64,000 nucleotides of DNA from Variovorax sp. DXTD-1 (GTDB lineage Bacteria > Pseudomonadota > Gammaproteobacteria > Burkholderiales > Burkholderiaceae_C). The notes under the pieces were generated by a model. The model was given only the letters and a program-made list of their open reading frames with translations. It did no database searches and was not told where the DNA came from. Positions within the stretch are counted from its first letter, which is position 1, and every line of letters begins with the position of its first letter. A program made the translations under genes and the position numbers. Shown piece after piece: positions 1 through 8,048 of the stretch. Where the stretch lies: positions 1 to 64,000 of the forward strand of contig NZ_RWKH01000016.1 of the NCBI RefSeq assembly GCF_003984625.1, in the 5' to 3' direction.

Positions 1-19
1 AGCGGCAGCGGCCGCATCC

Positions 20-397
20 TCAATCGTTGATGAGGTTGAGGATGTTGCCGTCCGGGTCCTTGAACCAGGCGACCTTCATGTCGCCCATGACATGGATGTC
101 GCCTTCGAGCCGCGTATCGGGCATGTCGTAGTGCTCGAAGCGCACGCCCTTGGCCTTCAGCGCGGCCACGATGCGCTCGATGTCGCCATCGACCGGCCAG
201 GTCACGGCCGTGGCCTGGTTGGTTCCGGCGAAGGCCGAGCGGTACACATTGATGCGCGAGGTGCCGCTGCGGTAGACGATCACCTCGTCGCCTTCCGCAT
301 CGACTTGCGTGAGTCCCAGCGTGTCTTCGTAGAAGCGGCGCGCCACGGCGAGATCTTTCACCGCGAGATTGGCAACCGCGTTGACGTTTCCAAGCAT
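20..397 (-). CDS. VOC (glyoxalase/bleomycin-resistance fold) protein
   Basis: A 125-aa single-domain vicinal-oxygen-chelate protein. It opens with the typical first beta-alpha unit (VKDLAVARRFYEDTLGL, about residues 12-29) and ends with the usual WFKDPDGNILNLIN motif, the terminal strand carrying the metal-binding region of the family. The start at 397 is chosen because AGGAG lies just upstream; the frame stays open further upstream but without a ribosome site. VOC proteins bind a metal and act as dioxygenases, isomerases or resistance proteins; the substrate cannot be told from sequence. It diverges from the Bug gene at 649, and the shared 251-bp gap holds an inverted repeat at 451-476. Confidence 0.85.
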   Translation of the reverse strand: MLGNVNAVANLAVKDLAVARRFYEDTLGLTQVDAEGDEVIVYRSGTSRINVYRSAFAGTNQATAVTWPVDGDIERIVAALKAKGVRFEHYDMPDTRLEGDIHVMGDMKVAWFKDPDGNILNLIND

Positions 398-450
398 GCG
401 AGTCTCCTGTGAAGCCCATCGTGCGGTGGAAGCGCGGCGGGCGAGCCAAA

Positions 451-476
451 AATACTCAACCATCCGGTGAAGTATT
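451..476. promoter_or_regulatory. Inverted repeat in divergent intergenic region
   Basis: AATACT and AGTATT (451-456 and 471-476) form 6-bp arms around a 14-bp spacer, in the 251-bp gap between the divergent VOC gene (start 397) and Bug-family gene (start 649). It could be an operator. No promoter hexamers were assigned and the rest of the gap shows no gene. Confidence 0.3.
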
Positions 477-648
477 CGACGTCCGCGGGCGGCTGTCAAT
501 CCGTCGGAAAATACCCCGCCAGCCAATAAGGGCCTCATCGCGAATGAAGAATCCACGCGGCCCCGCTTCCGGCACACTGCACCCCCGGTGCAGTGACCGC
601 CATCCACGGCTGCAACCCCGAATCGTTCACACAAGAGACAAGCAACCT

Positions 649-1635
649 ATGATCCGCAGACAACTCGGCACGCTGGCCCTCGCGCTCGCATTTCCCCTGG
701 CTTTCACGGCGGCCACCGCGCACGCGCAGACCGCGGCCTATCCCGCGAAGCCCATTCGCATGATCGTGCCCTTCCCGCCCGGCGGCGGCACCGACATCCT
801 GGCGCGCCTGGTGGCCCAGAAGCTCACCGAGACCAACCACTGGACCGTGGTGCCCGACAACCGCGGCGGTGCCGGCGGCACCATCGGCATTGCCGAGGCC
901 GCGCGCGCCGCGCCCGGCGGCTACGACATCGTGATGGGCCAGAAGGACAACATGGTCGTTGCGCCCTGGCTCTACAAGAACCTGAGCTACAACCCGGTGA
1001 AAGACCTCACCGCCGTGGCCCATGTGGCCTACACGCCGGTAGTGATCGTCACGCAGGCCAACTCCAGATTCAAGACGCTCAACGACGTGGTGACCGCCGC
1101 GCGCGCCGCGCCCGACACCGTCACCTACGGCTCGCCCGGCAACGGCACCACCATTCACCTGGCCGGCGAAATCTTCAACGGCGCCGCGCAGATCAAGATG
1201 CGCCACGTGCCCTACAAGGGCTCCAATGCGGCCATGATGGACGTGCTCGCGGGCAACGTCGACCTGATGGTGTCGTCGGTGCCTTCGGCGCTGGCGCAGA
1301 TCAAGGCGGGCAAGCTGCGCCCGCTGGCCGTGACCTCGGCCAAGCGCAGCACCTCGCTGCCTGACACGCCCACCGTGGCCGAGCTCGGCTACAAGGGCTT
1401 CGACGTGTCCACCTGGTACGGCCTGTTCGTGCCGGCCAAGACGCCGAAGGACGTGATCGCCACGCTGAATACGGAAGTGAACAAGCTGCTGGCCACGCCT
1501 GAAATGAAGGCCGCCATCATTGCCCAGGGCGCCGAGCCGCAGGCCATGACGCCCGAACAATTCGAGACACTGCTGAAGACCGACTACGACAAGTGGAAGG
1601 GCATCGTGCAAGCCTCCGGCGCGACTATCGAATAA
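649..1635 (+). CDS. Bug family tripartite tricarboxylate transporter substrate-binding protein
   Basis: A 328-aa periplasmic binding protein of the Bug/TctC family, which captures small carboxylates in the periplasm, usually for a TctAB-type membrane pair. A signal peptide covers residues 1-26 (MIRRQLGTLALALAF through AHAQ). The hallmark IRMIVPFPPGGGTDILAR follows at about 35-52, with VVPDNRGGAGGTIG and the VPYKGSNAAMMDVLAGNVD ligand-loop region later. The ATG at 649 is preferred because the signal peptide begins there; the frame is open upstream. No tctAB genes are adjacent, which is common because Bug genes are greatly expanded in this order. The ligand is unknown. Confidence 0.93.
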   Translation: MIRRQLGTLALALAFPLAFTAATAHAQTAAYPAKPIRMIVPFPPGGGTDILARLVAQKLTETNHWTVVPDNRGGAGGTIGIAEAARAAPGGYDIVMGQKDNMVVAPWLYKNLSYNPVKDLTAVAHVAYTPVVIVTQANSRFKTLNDVVTAARAAPDTVTYGSPGNGTTIHLAGEIFNGAAQIKMRHVPYKGSNAAMMDVLAGNVDLMVSSVPSALAQIKAGKLRPLAVTSAKRSTSLPDTPTVAELGYKGFDVSTWYGLFVPAKTPKDVIATLNTEVNKLLATPEMKAAIIAQGAEPQAMTPEQFETLLKTDYDKWKGIVQASGATIE

Positions 1636-1696
1636 GCGCCGGGCATCGCAGAATGTTGTCTCCACAACAGGCCGCATCGGCGGCATGGAGACAGCG

Positions 1697-2740
1697 ATGG
1701 CACAGCGCAAGAATTCCAACAACGCCTTTCTGCTGAACACCGCCGCGCTGGCCGCGGCGGTGGTCGCCCTGTTGCAGGGCTGCGCGCAGACGCCGCAGCA
1801 GCAAATGGCCCCGTCGCAGGCCAGCGTGGCTGCGCATGTCGCCACCGCCACGCGCGCCGCCGGCTCCGACCTGACGGCGCTGCTGACCCTCTGCAAACCC
1901 GCTCCCGCCACCCGGCCGCCCCAGGCCGAGCTGGACAAGGGCCTGGCCGCATTCATCGCGCGGCCCGCGCCGCCGCCGGGCCAGGCATTCGACAACCTGT
2001 ATTTCGTGGGTGCTGACTGGGTGAGCGCCTGGGCCATCAAGACCTCGGACGGCATCATCCTCGTCGATGCGCTCAACACCCAGGCCGAAGCCGCGGCGCT
2101 CATCGAAGGCGGCATGCGCAAGCTCGGGCTCGACCCGGCGCAGATCAAGTACGTGATCGTCACGCACGGCCATGGCGACCACTACGGCGGCGCGCCCTAC
2201 CTTGCCGAGAAGTACCGCGCACGCGTGGTAATGAGCGAGGCCGACTGGACCATGACCGAGACCCGGCTCGAGTTTGCGACGCCGATCTGGGGTGCGCCGC
2301 CCAAGCGCGGTCCACGCGACATTTCGGCAAAAGACGGCGACCGCATCACGCTGGGCGACACCAGCGTCACGCTCTATCTCACCCCGGGCCACACCATGGG
2401 CACGATCTCTCCGGTGTTCGACGTCACCTCGAACGGCCAGAAGCACCGCGCCATGCTCTGGGGCGGCACGGGCTTCAACTTCGGCAAGGACGTGCCGCGG
2501 CTGGACAGCTACATCGGTGCAACGGAGCGCATGGGCGCCATCGTGCAGACCCAGCGCATCGATGTGCTGCTGTCGAACCACTCCAACATCGACGGCTCGC
2601 AAGCCAAGCTCGCCGCGCTGCGGCAGCAGCCTGCTCCGGCCGCAAACCCCTTTGTGCTCGGCACGCCCACGGTGGAGCGGTCGCTGGCGGTAATGGGCGG
2701 GTGCGCGCGGGCGCAGCGCGACAGGTTCCTGTTGCAGTGA
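1697..2740 (+). CDS. Metallo-beta-lactamase-fold lipoprotein, subclass B3-like
   Basis: A 347-aa MBL-fold hydrolase with subclass B3-style zinc ligands: HGHGDH at about residues 157-162, the histidine of GHTMGTIS, and the NHSNIDG histidine near 260. The N-terminus is a hydrophobic leader ending in LLQGC, a lipobox, so the protein is probably a lipoprotein facing the periplasm. The start at 1697 is chosen because GGAG lies 6 nt upstream; an in-frame ATG at 1685 would add four residues. It is longer than typical B3 enzymes (about 280-300 aa) because of an extended N-terminal region. It could be a chromosomal beta-lactamase or another MBL hydrolase; activity cannot be read from sequence. Confidence 0.85.
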   Translation: MAQRKNSNNAFLLNTAALAAAVVALLQGCAQTPQQQMAPSQASVAAHVATATRAAGSDLTALLTLCKPAPATRPPQAELDKGLAAFIARPAPPPGQAFDNLYFVGADWVSAWAIKTSDGIILVDALNTQAEAAALIEGGMRKLGLDPAQIKYVIVTHGHGDHYGGAPYLAEKYRARVVMSEADWTMTETRLEFATPIWGAPPKRGPRDISAKDGDRITLGDTSVTLYLTPGHTMGTISPVFDVTSNGQKHRAMLWGGTGFNFGKDVPRLDSYIGATERMGAIVQTQRIDVLLSNHSNIDGSQAKLAALRQQPAPAANPFVLGTPTVERSLAVMGGCARAQRDRFLLQ

Positions 2741-2750
2741 CGTTGCCCTG

Positions 2751-2863
2751 CTCCTTCCCCCTCTGGGGGAAGGCTGGGATGGGGGCAGTTCCTGCGCTTG
2801 AGGCTGCGCGGCAATGAAGGCCGTCGTGCCCCCGCCCCTGCCCTCCCCAGGAAGGGGAGGGAG
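2751..2863. repeat. REP/REPIN-like pair of inverted GC-rich arms
   Basis: Two 37-bp arms (2751-2787 and 2827-2863) are imperfect inverted copies of one another. Each is itself a small hairpin (CTTCCCCCTCTGGGGGAAGG; CCCTCCCCAGGAAGGGGAGG) followed by a G-rich tail. They fill the gap between two convergent genes ending at 2740 and 2874. The layout matches REP doublets (REPINs) and may also serve as a bidirectional transcription end. Confidence 0.65.
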
Positions 2864-2873
2864 AAAGACCGGG

Positions 2874-3131
2874 TCAATCCGGCGTGAACTTCTTGTTGAA
2901 GATCTCCACGTCCGATGCCAGCTCGAACGTTGCCACCTGCCCCATCTTTCCATCGCTCAGGCGGCAGGCGGAGAAAAGGCTGTAGCGGCCCTTGAAGTAG
3001 AACTCGTCCATCACGATCAGCGCGTAGGGGTACGGCACGAAGACCTGGTGCTCGAAGACGATGCGGTGCACGTTCCTCGGCGAAGGAAAGAGCTTGTAGT
3101 CGTTGGTGTCGATCGACTTTGCGGTGGCCAT
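2874..3131 (-). CDS. Small hypothetical protein (85 aa)
   Basis: I do not recognise the family. The 85-aa product has no signal peptide or membrane segment. It is rich in aromatic and charged residues (VHRIVFEHQVFVPYPYALIV near 21-40, then DEFYFKGRYSLFSACRL) and looks like a compact beta-rich cytosolic protein. The start at 3131 follows a purine-rich stretch and leaves 29 bp to the SDR gene upstream, so it is probably the last gene of the Crp/Fnr-unknown-SDR run. The same frame continues open into the SDR gene, but that extension is not coding. Confidence 0.65.
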   Translation of the reverse strand: MATAKSIDTNDYKLFPSPRNVHRIVFEHQVFVPYPYALIVMDEFYFKGRYSLFSACRLSDGKMGQVATFELASDVEIFNKKFTPD

Positions 3132-3160
3132 GTTCGTTCTCGGTTGCTTGTGCGCGGCGT

Positions 3161-3925
3161 TCAGGCCGGGTCGCGCACGTCGGCCACGGGGTTGCTGCCG
3201 AAATCGGCGCGCGCCAGGTACTTGAGCACCTTGGCCGCGGCGGTCTCGGGACTGTCGAGCATGCCTTCGTTCTTCAGCTTTTCGAAGCGTCCGCGGTCTG
3301 GAAACTTCTCGGCCGAGGCGCCGCGCAATTGCACCTGCATGTCGGTGTCGATCACGCCCGGCGCCAGAGACACGATGCGCGCGCCGTTCGGCAGGTGCGC
3401 CTCTTCGAGCGCCACGGCGCGCGAGTAGTGGTCCATGCCCGCCTTCGCGGCGCAGTAAGGCGCCTGGCTGCCCATGGCGTTGCGGCCCAGGCCCGACGAA
3501 ATGTTCAGCACCTTGCGTGTGCCGCGCCATTCGCGGGTGGCGCCCAGGAAGGCGGCGGTCAGCAGCATCGGCGCTTCGAGGCCGATGCGCAGGGCCTGCG
3601 CCAGTTCGGCCGGCACCGCGCTCGCGAGCGGCGCCGGGTTGCCGACGGTGCCGGCGTTGTTGATCAGGGTCACGCCGTCGAAGCGCTGGCCGTCGAGTGT
3701 CTTGAGCCATGCGGAGACGCGCGCCGCCGCGGCCACAGGCTCCGACAGGTCCTGCTCCCACTGGATGAGCTCGGCGCCGGCCTTGGCGGCCAGCTCGGCC
3801 AATTGCGGGTCTTGCCTGCGCGAGATGCCGAGCACCATGTGGCCGGCCTGCAGCAGCTGCGCGGCCATGGCACGGCCCAGGCCGCGCGACGCGCCGGTAA
3901 TCAGGGTGAGTTGGGAGGTAGTCAT
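3161..3925 (-). CDS. SDR family NAD(P)-dependent oxidoreductase
   Basis: A 254-aa classical short-chain dehydrogenase. The cofactor motif TGASRGLG is at residues 10-17, the NNAG motif near 89-92, and the active-site Ser plus YCAAK follow at about 137-160, with a PGVIDTDM segment typical of the substrate loop. The whole-length fit suggests a sepiapterin-reductase-like or benzil-reductase-like member, but the substrate is not inferable. It sits in a minus-strand run behind the Crp/Fnr gene and the 156-aa unknown, 62 bp after the latter. Confidence 0.9.
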   Translation of the reverse strand: MTTSQLTLITGASRGLGRAMAAQLLQAGHMVLGISRRQDPQLAELAAKAGAELIQWEQDLSEPVAAAARVSAWLKTLDGQRFDGVTLINNAGTVGNPAPLASAVPAELAQALRIGLEAPMLLTAAFLGATREWRGTRKVLNISSGLGRNAMGSQAPYCAAKAGMDHYSRAVALEEAHLPNGARIVSLAPGVIDTDMQVQLRGASAEKFPDRGRFEKLKNEGMLDSPETAAAKVLKYLARADFGSNPVADVRDPA

Positions 3926-3987
3926 CAAAAGAACTTTCTTGAACGAAGGCGGGAGGTTAAGCGGTATGCAAACAAGGGCTCGGCGGC

Positions 3988-4458
3988 TCAACCGGTGCGG
4001 AACTGCGTGCGCAGGAAGTTGCGGTGCCGCGCGATGTGCTGCAGCTGTGCGGGTGCGATGGTGCCGCCAAGGTCGACCTCGTCCGCACCGTTGAGCACCG
4101 CGTTGGCGTGGGTCATGGCGCGCGCCACGACTTCTTCCTCGCTCACGCCGAGTTGCGCCGCAAGGTCGAGGGCCACGCGCCGCATGGCGCGCTGCGAGAG
4201 CATCCACATGGCGCCGAAGCGGTCCCATGCAAGAGCGGCCTCGTCGGCCTTCTCGCGCTCGGCAAGAATTTCGGCAAGCGGCTTGGCGAGCACCGCATCG
4301 AGCGCATCGAGCTTCTCGGTGAGCGCCTCGTTGCGTGCCATCGCTTCTTCGAGCGTGGGGCCGGTCTCGCCGGTGTCTGGTTTGCGCGTCTCGGGCGGCG
4401 GAACAAGGGCCGCTTCGGCATTCGCGGAAACGATCTGGAGCTGGTCTTCGAGGGTCAT
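3988..4458 (-). CDS. Hypothetical protein coupled to Crp/Fnr gene
   Basis: A 156-aa protein of unknown family. It is acidic and largely helical, with a central ARNEALTEKLDALDAVL stretch that could form a short coiled coil, a mid region WDRFGAMWMLSQRAMRRVAL, and a C-terminus rich in basic residues (ARHRNFLRTQFRTG). No signal or membrane segment is seen. Its ATG overlaps the stop of the Crp/Fnr gene by four bases (ATGA at 4455-4458), so the two are translationally coupled and probably functionally linked. Confidence 0.75.
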   Translation of the reverse strand: MTLEDQLQIVSANAEAALVPPPETRKPDTGETGPTLEEAMARNEALTEKLDALDAVLAKPLAEILAEREKADEAALAWDRFGAMWMLSQRAMRRVALDLAAQLGVSEEEVVARAMTHANAVLNGADEVDLGGTIAPAQLQHIARHRNFLRTQFRTG

Positions 4459-5225
4459 GAGGTTTCCGTTTCCGGTGAGGTGTTCTTCTTGTTCGATATC
4501 GCGGTCGCGCGCAGGCCCGGCAGGTCGAGCACGCGCAACCCACCGTACTCCACACGGATCAACCCCTGCGCCGAAAGGCCGTTGAGCGCCTCGTTCACGC
4601 GCTGGCGCGAAAGGCCGACGAGGTAGGCCAGCTCCTGCTGCGTGATGCGCAAGACTTCGCCCACGCCGGGGTACAGCACCGGGTTGAACAGCGACACCAG
4701 GTTGCGCGCCACGCGCGCGTCGGGGTTGTTGAGGCGGTCGATTTCCAGCGCCGCAATGAACTGGCCGAGCCGCTCGTTGAGCTGGTTCATCACAAAGCGG
4801 TTGAAGCCGATCGAGTGGTCCAGCAGCCAATGAAAGCTGTCGATCGGCAGGCCCGCCACCACGCTGCGTCGCAGCGCCTGGATGTTGTAGCGGTAGGGCT
4901 CGCGCTTCATGACCGTGCCTTCGCCGAACCATCCTCCGGGCGGTATGCCGGTGTAGGTGACGGAGCCGCCGTCGGCGTTGTCGTTGCTCATCTTGAGCAG
5001 GCCCTCGACCACGCCGAACCAGTAGGTGGGCGAGCGGCCGACGCGGCAGACCAGGTCGCCGACCTCGGCCTCGCCGACCACCAGCGCGGCTTCGGCACGG
5101 CGGCGCTCGGTGGGCGTGAGCGTGGGCAGCCACGGAATGCCGTCGAGCTCGGCGGCCTTGGCGGAGCGCACCCGATCCCTGATCGAACTGCCTGGCGTGC
5201 TGTGGTTTGAATGGCCGTGAAGCAT
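4455..5225 (-). CDS. Crp/Fnr family transcriptional regulator
   Basis: A 256-aa Crp/Fnr regulator. The N-terminal cyclic-nucleotide-like beta roll includes PPGGWFGEGTVMK (about 99-111), recalling the GxxFGE phosphate-binding cassette. A dimer helix and a C-terminal winged helix-turn-helix follow (TQQELAYLVGLSRQRVNEAL, about 202-221). There is no N-terminal cysteine cluster, so it is not an FNR-type oxygen sensor. It is divergent from the acyl-CoA synthetase/ABC transporter operon, and a near-perfect palindrome at 5257-5274 lies between them, so it most likely controls that operon and perhaps itself. Confidence 0.88.
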   Translation of the reverse strand: MLHGHSNHSTPGSSIRDRVRSAKAAELDGIPWLPTLTPTERRRAEAALVVGEAEVGDLVCRVGRSPTYWFGVVEGLLKMSNDNADGGSVTYTGIPPGGWFGEGTVMKREPYRYNIQALRRSVVAGLPIDSFHWLLDHSIGFNRFVMNQLNERLGQFIAALEIDRLNNPDARVARNLVSLFNPVLYPGVGEVLRITQQELAYLVGLSRQRVNEALNGLSAQGLIRVEYGGLRVLDLPGLRATAISNKKNTSPETETS

Positions 5226-5256
5226 CGGGAAACTTCGGGGAGTAGTGTCCCTAGGA

Positions 5257-5274
5257 TTGTCGTTGGAACGACAA
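5257..5274. promoter_or_regulatory. Palindrome, candidate Crp/Fnr operator
   Basis: TTGTCGTT and AACGACAA are perfect 8-bp inverted arms around a GG centre, in the 84-bp gap between the Crp/Fnr gene (start 5225) and the acyl-CoA synthetase gene (probable start 5310). The two-fold symmetry and position fit a regulator dimer site. The sequence differs from the E. coli CRP half-site TGTGA. Assignment to the adjacent regulator is inference. Confidence 0.55.
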
Positions 5275-5309
5275 CGCAGCGTCAAAGTGAGGCCTACGAT
5301 CCGCCCACT

Positions 5310-7265
5310 GTGCAAACCACCGACCCCACCTTTCCCCGCCTGCTGCTCGCGCACGCCCAGGCCCAGCCCGATGCGCCCGCCGTCCGCGAGAAGGACCTTG
5401 GCATCTGGCAAACCTGGAGCTGGAGCGCCGTGGCCCAAGAGGTGCGCGAGATGGCCTGCGGCCTCGCGAGCCTGGGCTTCAAGCCCTTCGACAACCTGTC
5501 CATCGTCGGCGCCAACCGCCCGCACCTGTACATGGCGGTGCTCGCGGCGCAGAGCCTGCGCGGCGTGCCGGTGCCGCTCTACCAGGACGCGGTGGCCAGC
5601 GAAATGGTCTTCATGCTGCAGGACGCGGCCATCGACTTCGTGATCGTCGAAGACCAGGAGCAGGTCGACAAGCTGCTCGAATGCCGCGAGCTGCAAAAGA
5701 ACGAGCAGCACGGCATCCGCCACATCATCTACGACGACCCCAAGGGCCTGCGCCACTACGACCAGCCCGGGCTCATGAGCTACGACCAGTTGCGCGAACT
5801 GGGCCGCGCCTTCGACAAGGCCAACCCCGGCTACTACGACCGCGCGGTGGCCAGCGGCGAGGCGGTCGACGTCGGCGTGATCCTCTACACCTCCGGCACG
5901 ACCGGCCGGCCCAAGGGCGTGTGCCAGACGCATGCGAGCTTCATTGCGGCGGGCCGCGGCGGCGTGGAAACCGACAAGCTCGGCCCCGGCGACAACATCA
6001 TGAGCTACCTGCCGATGGCGTGGGTGGGCGACCACCTGTTCTCGGTGGCGCAGTGGCTGGTGGGCGGCTTCACGCTCAACTGCCCCGAGTCGAGCGAAAC
6101 GGTGATGAACGACATGCGCGAGATCGGGCCAAGCTACTACTTCGGCCCGCCGCGCACCTTCGAAGGCCTGCTCACGGCCGTGTCGATCCGCATGGAAGAC
6201 GCGGCGGCGCCCAAGCGCTGGCTGTACGCAAAGTTCATGGCGCTCGCGCAGCGCGTGGGCGCGGACATTCTCAACGGCGCGCCGGTGGGCACGGGCGATC
6301 GGCTCATGTACGGCCTGGGCAACCTGCTGGTGTACGGGCCGCTGCGCAACGTGCTGGGCATGAGCCGCATCCGCGTGGCCTACACAGCCGGCGCGGCCAT
6401 CGGGCCCGACCTGTTCCGCTTCTACCGCTCCATCGGCGTCAACCTGAAGCAGTTCTACGGCCAGACCGAGACCTGCGCCTACGTGTGCCTGCAGCAGGAC
6501 GGCAAGGTCAAGCTGCAAACGGTGGGCACCGCCGCGCCGGGCATCGAACTGAAGATCGCCGACGACGGCGAGGTGCTGGTGCGCGGCGTGTCGGTGCTCA
6601 AGGAGTACTACAAGCGCCCCGACGCCACCGCCGAAGTGCTCGATGCGAACGGCTACTTCCACACCGGCGACGCTGGCGTGCTCGACAGCGAAGGCCACCT
6701 GCGCATCATCGACCGCGCGAAGGACGTGGGCCGGCTCGTGAGCGGTGCGATCTTTGCGCCCAACTACATCGAGAACAAGCTCAAGTTCTTCCCGCAGATC
6801 AAGGAAGCCGTGTGCTTCGGCAACGGGCGCAGCGAGGTCTGCGCGGCCATCAACATCGACTTCGAGGCCGTGGGCAACTGGGCCGAGCGGCGTGGCCTGG
6901 CCTACGGCGGCTATGTCGACCTGGCCGGCAAGCCCGAGGTGCTGACGCTGGTGGGCGAATGCATCGCCAAGGTGAATGCCGACCTTGCGAGCGAAGACGG
7001 CATGGGCGAGACGCAGATCGCGCGCTTCCTGGTGCTGCACAAGGAGCTCGACCCCGACGACGACGAGCTCACCCGCACGCGCAAGGTGCGCCGCGGCTTC
7101 ATCGCCGAGAAATACGCGGTGCTTGTCGATGCGCTCTACGGCCGCAAGACCGAGCAGTACATCGAGACCCAGGTCAAGTTCGAGGACGGACGCACGGGGG
7201 TTGTCAGCGCCACGCTGAAGATCGTCGGGGCCCAGACCTTCCCCATCGTGAAGGCCGCCGCATGA
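5310..7265 (+). CDS. AMP-binding acyl-CoA synthetase (long-chain type)
   Basis: An adenylate-forming acyl-CoA ligase of 651 aa from the GTG at 5310. It carries the P-loop YTSGTTGRPKG (about 195-205), the A-motif YGQTE (about 390) and the hinge GDAGVLDSEGHLRIIDRAKD region, in the layout of long-chain fatty-acyl-CoA synthetases. The GTG start is preferred because the upstream ATG at 5211 would overlap the divergent Crp/Fnr start and swallow the operator palindrome. The next gene begins inside its stop (ATGA at 7262-7265). In this operon it probably activates the acid imported by the ABC transporter; the substrate is unknown. Confidence 0.88.
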   Translation: MQTTDPTFPRLLLAHAQAQPDAPAVREKDLGIWQTWSWSAVAQEVREMACGLASLGFKPFDNLSIVGANRPHLYMAVLAAQSLRGVPVPLYQDAVASEMVFMLQDAAIDFVIVEDQEQVDKLLECRELQKNEQHGIRHIIYDDPKGLRHYDQPGLMSYDQLRELGRAFDKANPGYYDRAVASGEAVDVGVILYTSGTTGRPKGVCQTHASFIAAGRGGVETDKLGPGDNIMSYLPMAWVGDHLFSVAQWLVGGFTLNCPESSETVMNDMREIGPSYYFGPPRTFEGLLTAVSIRMEDAAAPKRWLYAKFMALAQRVGADILNGAPVGTGDRLMYGLGNLLVYGPLRNVLGMSRIRVAYTAGAAIGPDLFRFYRSIGVNLKQFYGQTETCAYVCLQQDGKVKLQTVGTAAPGIELKIADDGEVLVRGVSVLKEYYKRPDATAEVLDANGYFHTGDAGVLDSEGHLRIIDRAKDVGRLVSGAIFAPNYIENKLKFFPQIKEAVCFGNGRSEVCAAINIDFEAVGNWAERRGLAYGGYVDLAGKPEVLTLVGECIAKVNADLASEDGMGETQIARFLVLHKELDPDDDELTRTRKVRRGFIAEKYAVLVDALYGRKTEQYIETQVKFEDGRTGVVSATLKIVGAQTFPIVKAAA

Positions 7266-8047
7266 GCAACCGAAAGATTGGCGACGTCATCCTCGACGTC
7301 CAGAACATCTCCTTGAGCTTCGGCGGTGTGAAGGCGCTCACCGACATCAGCTTCAACGTGCGCGAGCACGAGGTGCGGGCCATCATCGGCCCCAACGGCG
7401 CGGGCAAGAGTTCGATGCTGAACTGCATCAACGGCGTGTACTGGCCGCAGCAGGGTTCCATCACCTTTCGAGGCCAGACCTTCAAGCACATGAACTCGCG
7501 CCAGGTGGCCGAGATGGGCGTGGCGCGCACCTTCCAGAACCTGGCGCTCTTCAAGGGCATGAGCGTGCTCGACAACATCATGACGGGCCGCAACCTCAAG
7601 ATGAAGAGCGGCCTGTTCGCGCAGGCGCTGCGCTGGGGCCCGGCCGAGCGCGAAGAGCTGAAGCACCGCGAGTTCGTCGAGCACATCATCGACTTTCTCG
7701 AGATTCAGGCGCACCGCAAGACGCCCGTGGGCCGCCTGCCCTACGGCTTGCAAAAGCGCGTCGACCTGGGCCGCGCGCTGGCCATGGAGCCGCAGGTGCT
7801 GCTGCTCGACGAGCCGATGGCCGGCATGAACGTGGAAGAAAAGCAGGACATGAGCCGCTTCATCCTCGACGTGAACGACGAGTTCGGCGCCACCATCGTC
7901 CTCATCGAGCACGACATGGGCGTGGTGATGGACATCTCCGACCGCGTGGTGGTGCTCGACTACGGCAAGAAGATCGGCGACGGCACGCCCCACGAGGTGC
8001 GCAACAACGAAGACGTCATCCGGGCGTACCTGGGTGTGGAGCACTGA
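7262..8047 (+). CDS. LIV-type ABC transporter ATP-binding protein (LivG-like)
   Basis: A 261-aa ATPase with Walker A GPNGAGKS (about 43-50), a degenerate signature LPYGLQKRVDLGRAL in place of LSGGQ (typical of LivG), Walker B VLLLDEPMAGM and the IEHDMGVVM switch region with H-loop. Its ATG overlaps the stop of the ligase gene, showing translational coupling. It pairs with the LivF-like ATPase at 11528 to drive the two permeases encoded in between. Confidence 0.93.
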   Translation: MSNRKIGDVILDVQNISLSFGGVKALTDISFNVREHEVRAIIGPNGAGKSSMLNCINGVYWPQQGSITFRGQTFKHMNSRQVAEMGVARTFQNLALFKGMSVLDNIMTGRNLKMKSGLFAQALRWGPAEREELKHREFVEHIIDFLEIQAHRKTPVGRLPYGLQKRVDLGRALAMEPQVLLLDEPMAGMNVEEKQDMSRFILDVNDEFGATIVLIEHDMGVVMDISDRVVVLDYGKKIGDGTPHEVRNNEDVIRAYLGVEH

Positions 8048-8048
8048 C

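Noticed and set aside
5211..5309. The upstream ATG start of the acyl-CoA synthetase
   Set aside because: It would overlap the divergent regulator start and place the palindrome in coding sequence. GTG 5310 begins where the family-like sequence begins.
4455..7040. An 861-codon minus-strand frame extending the Crp/Fnr gene upstream
   Set aside because: The extension lies antisense to the acyl-CoA synthetase and is low-complexity. The regulator has a normal start at 5225.
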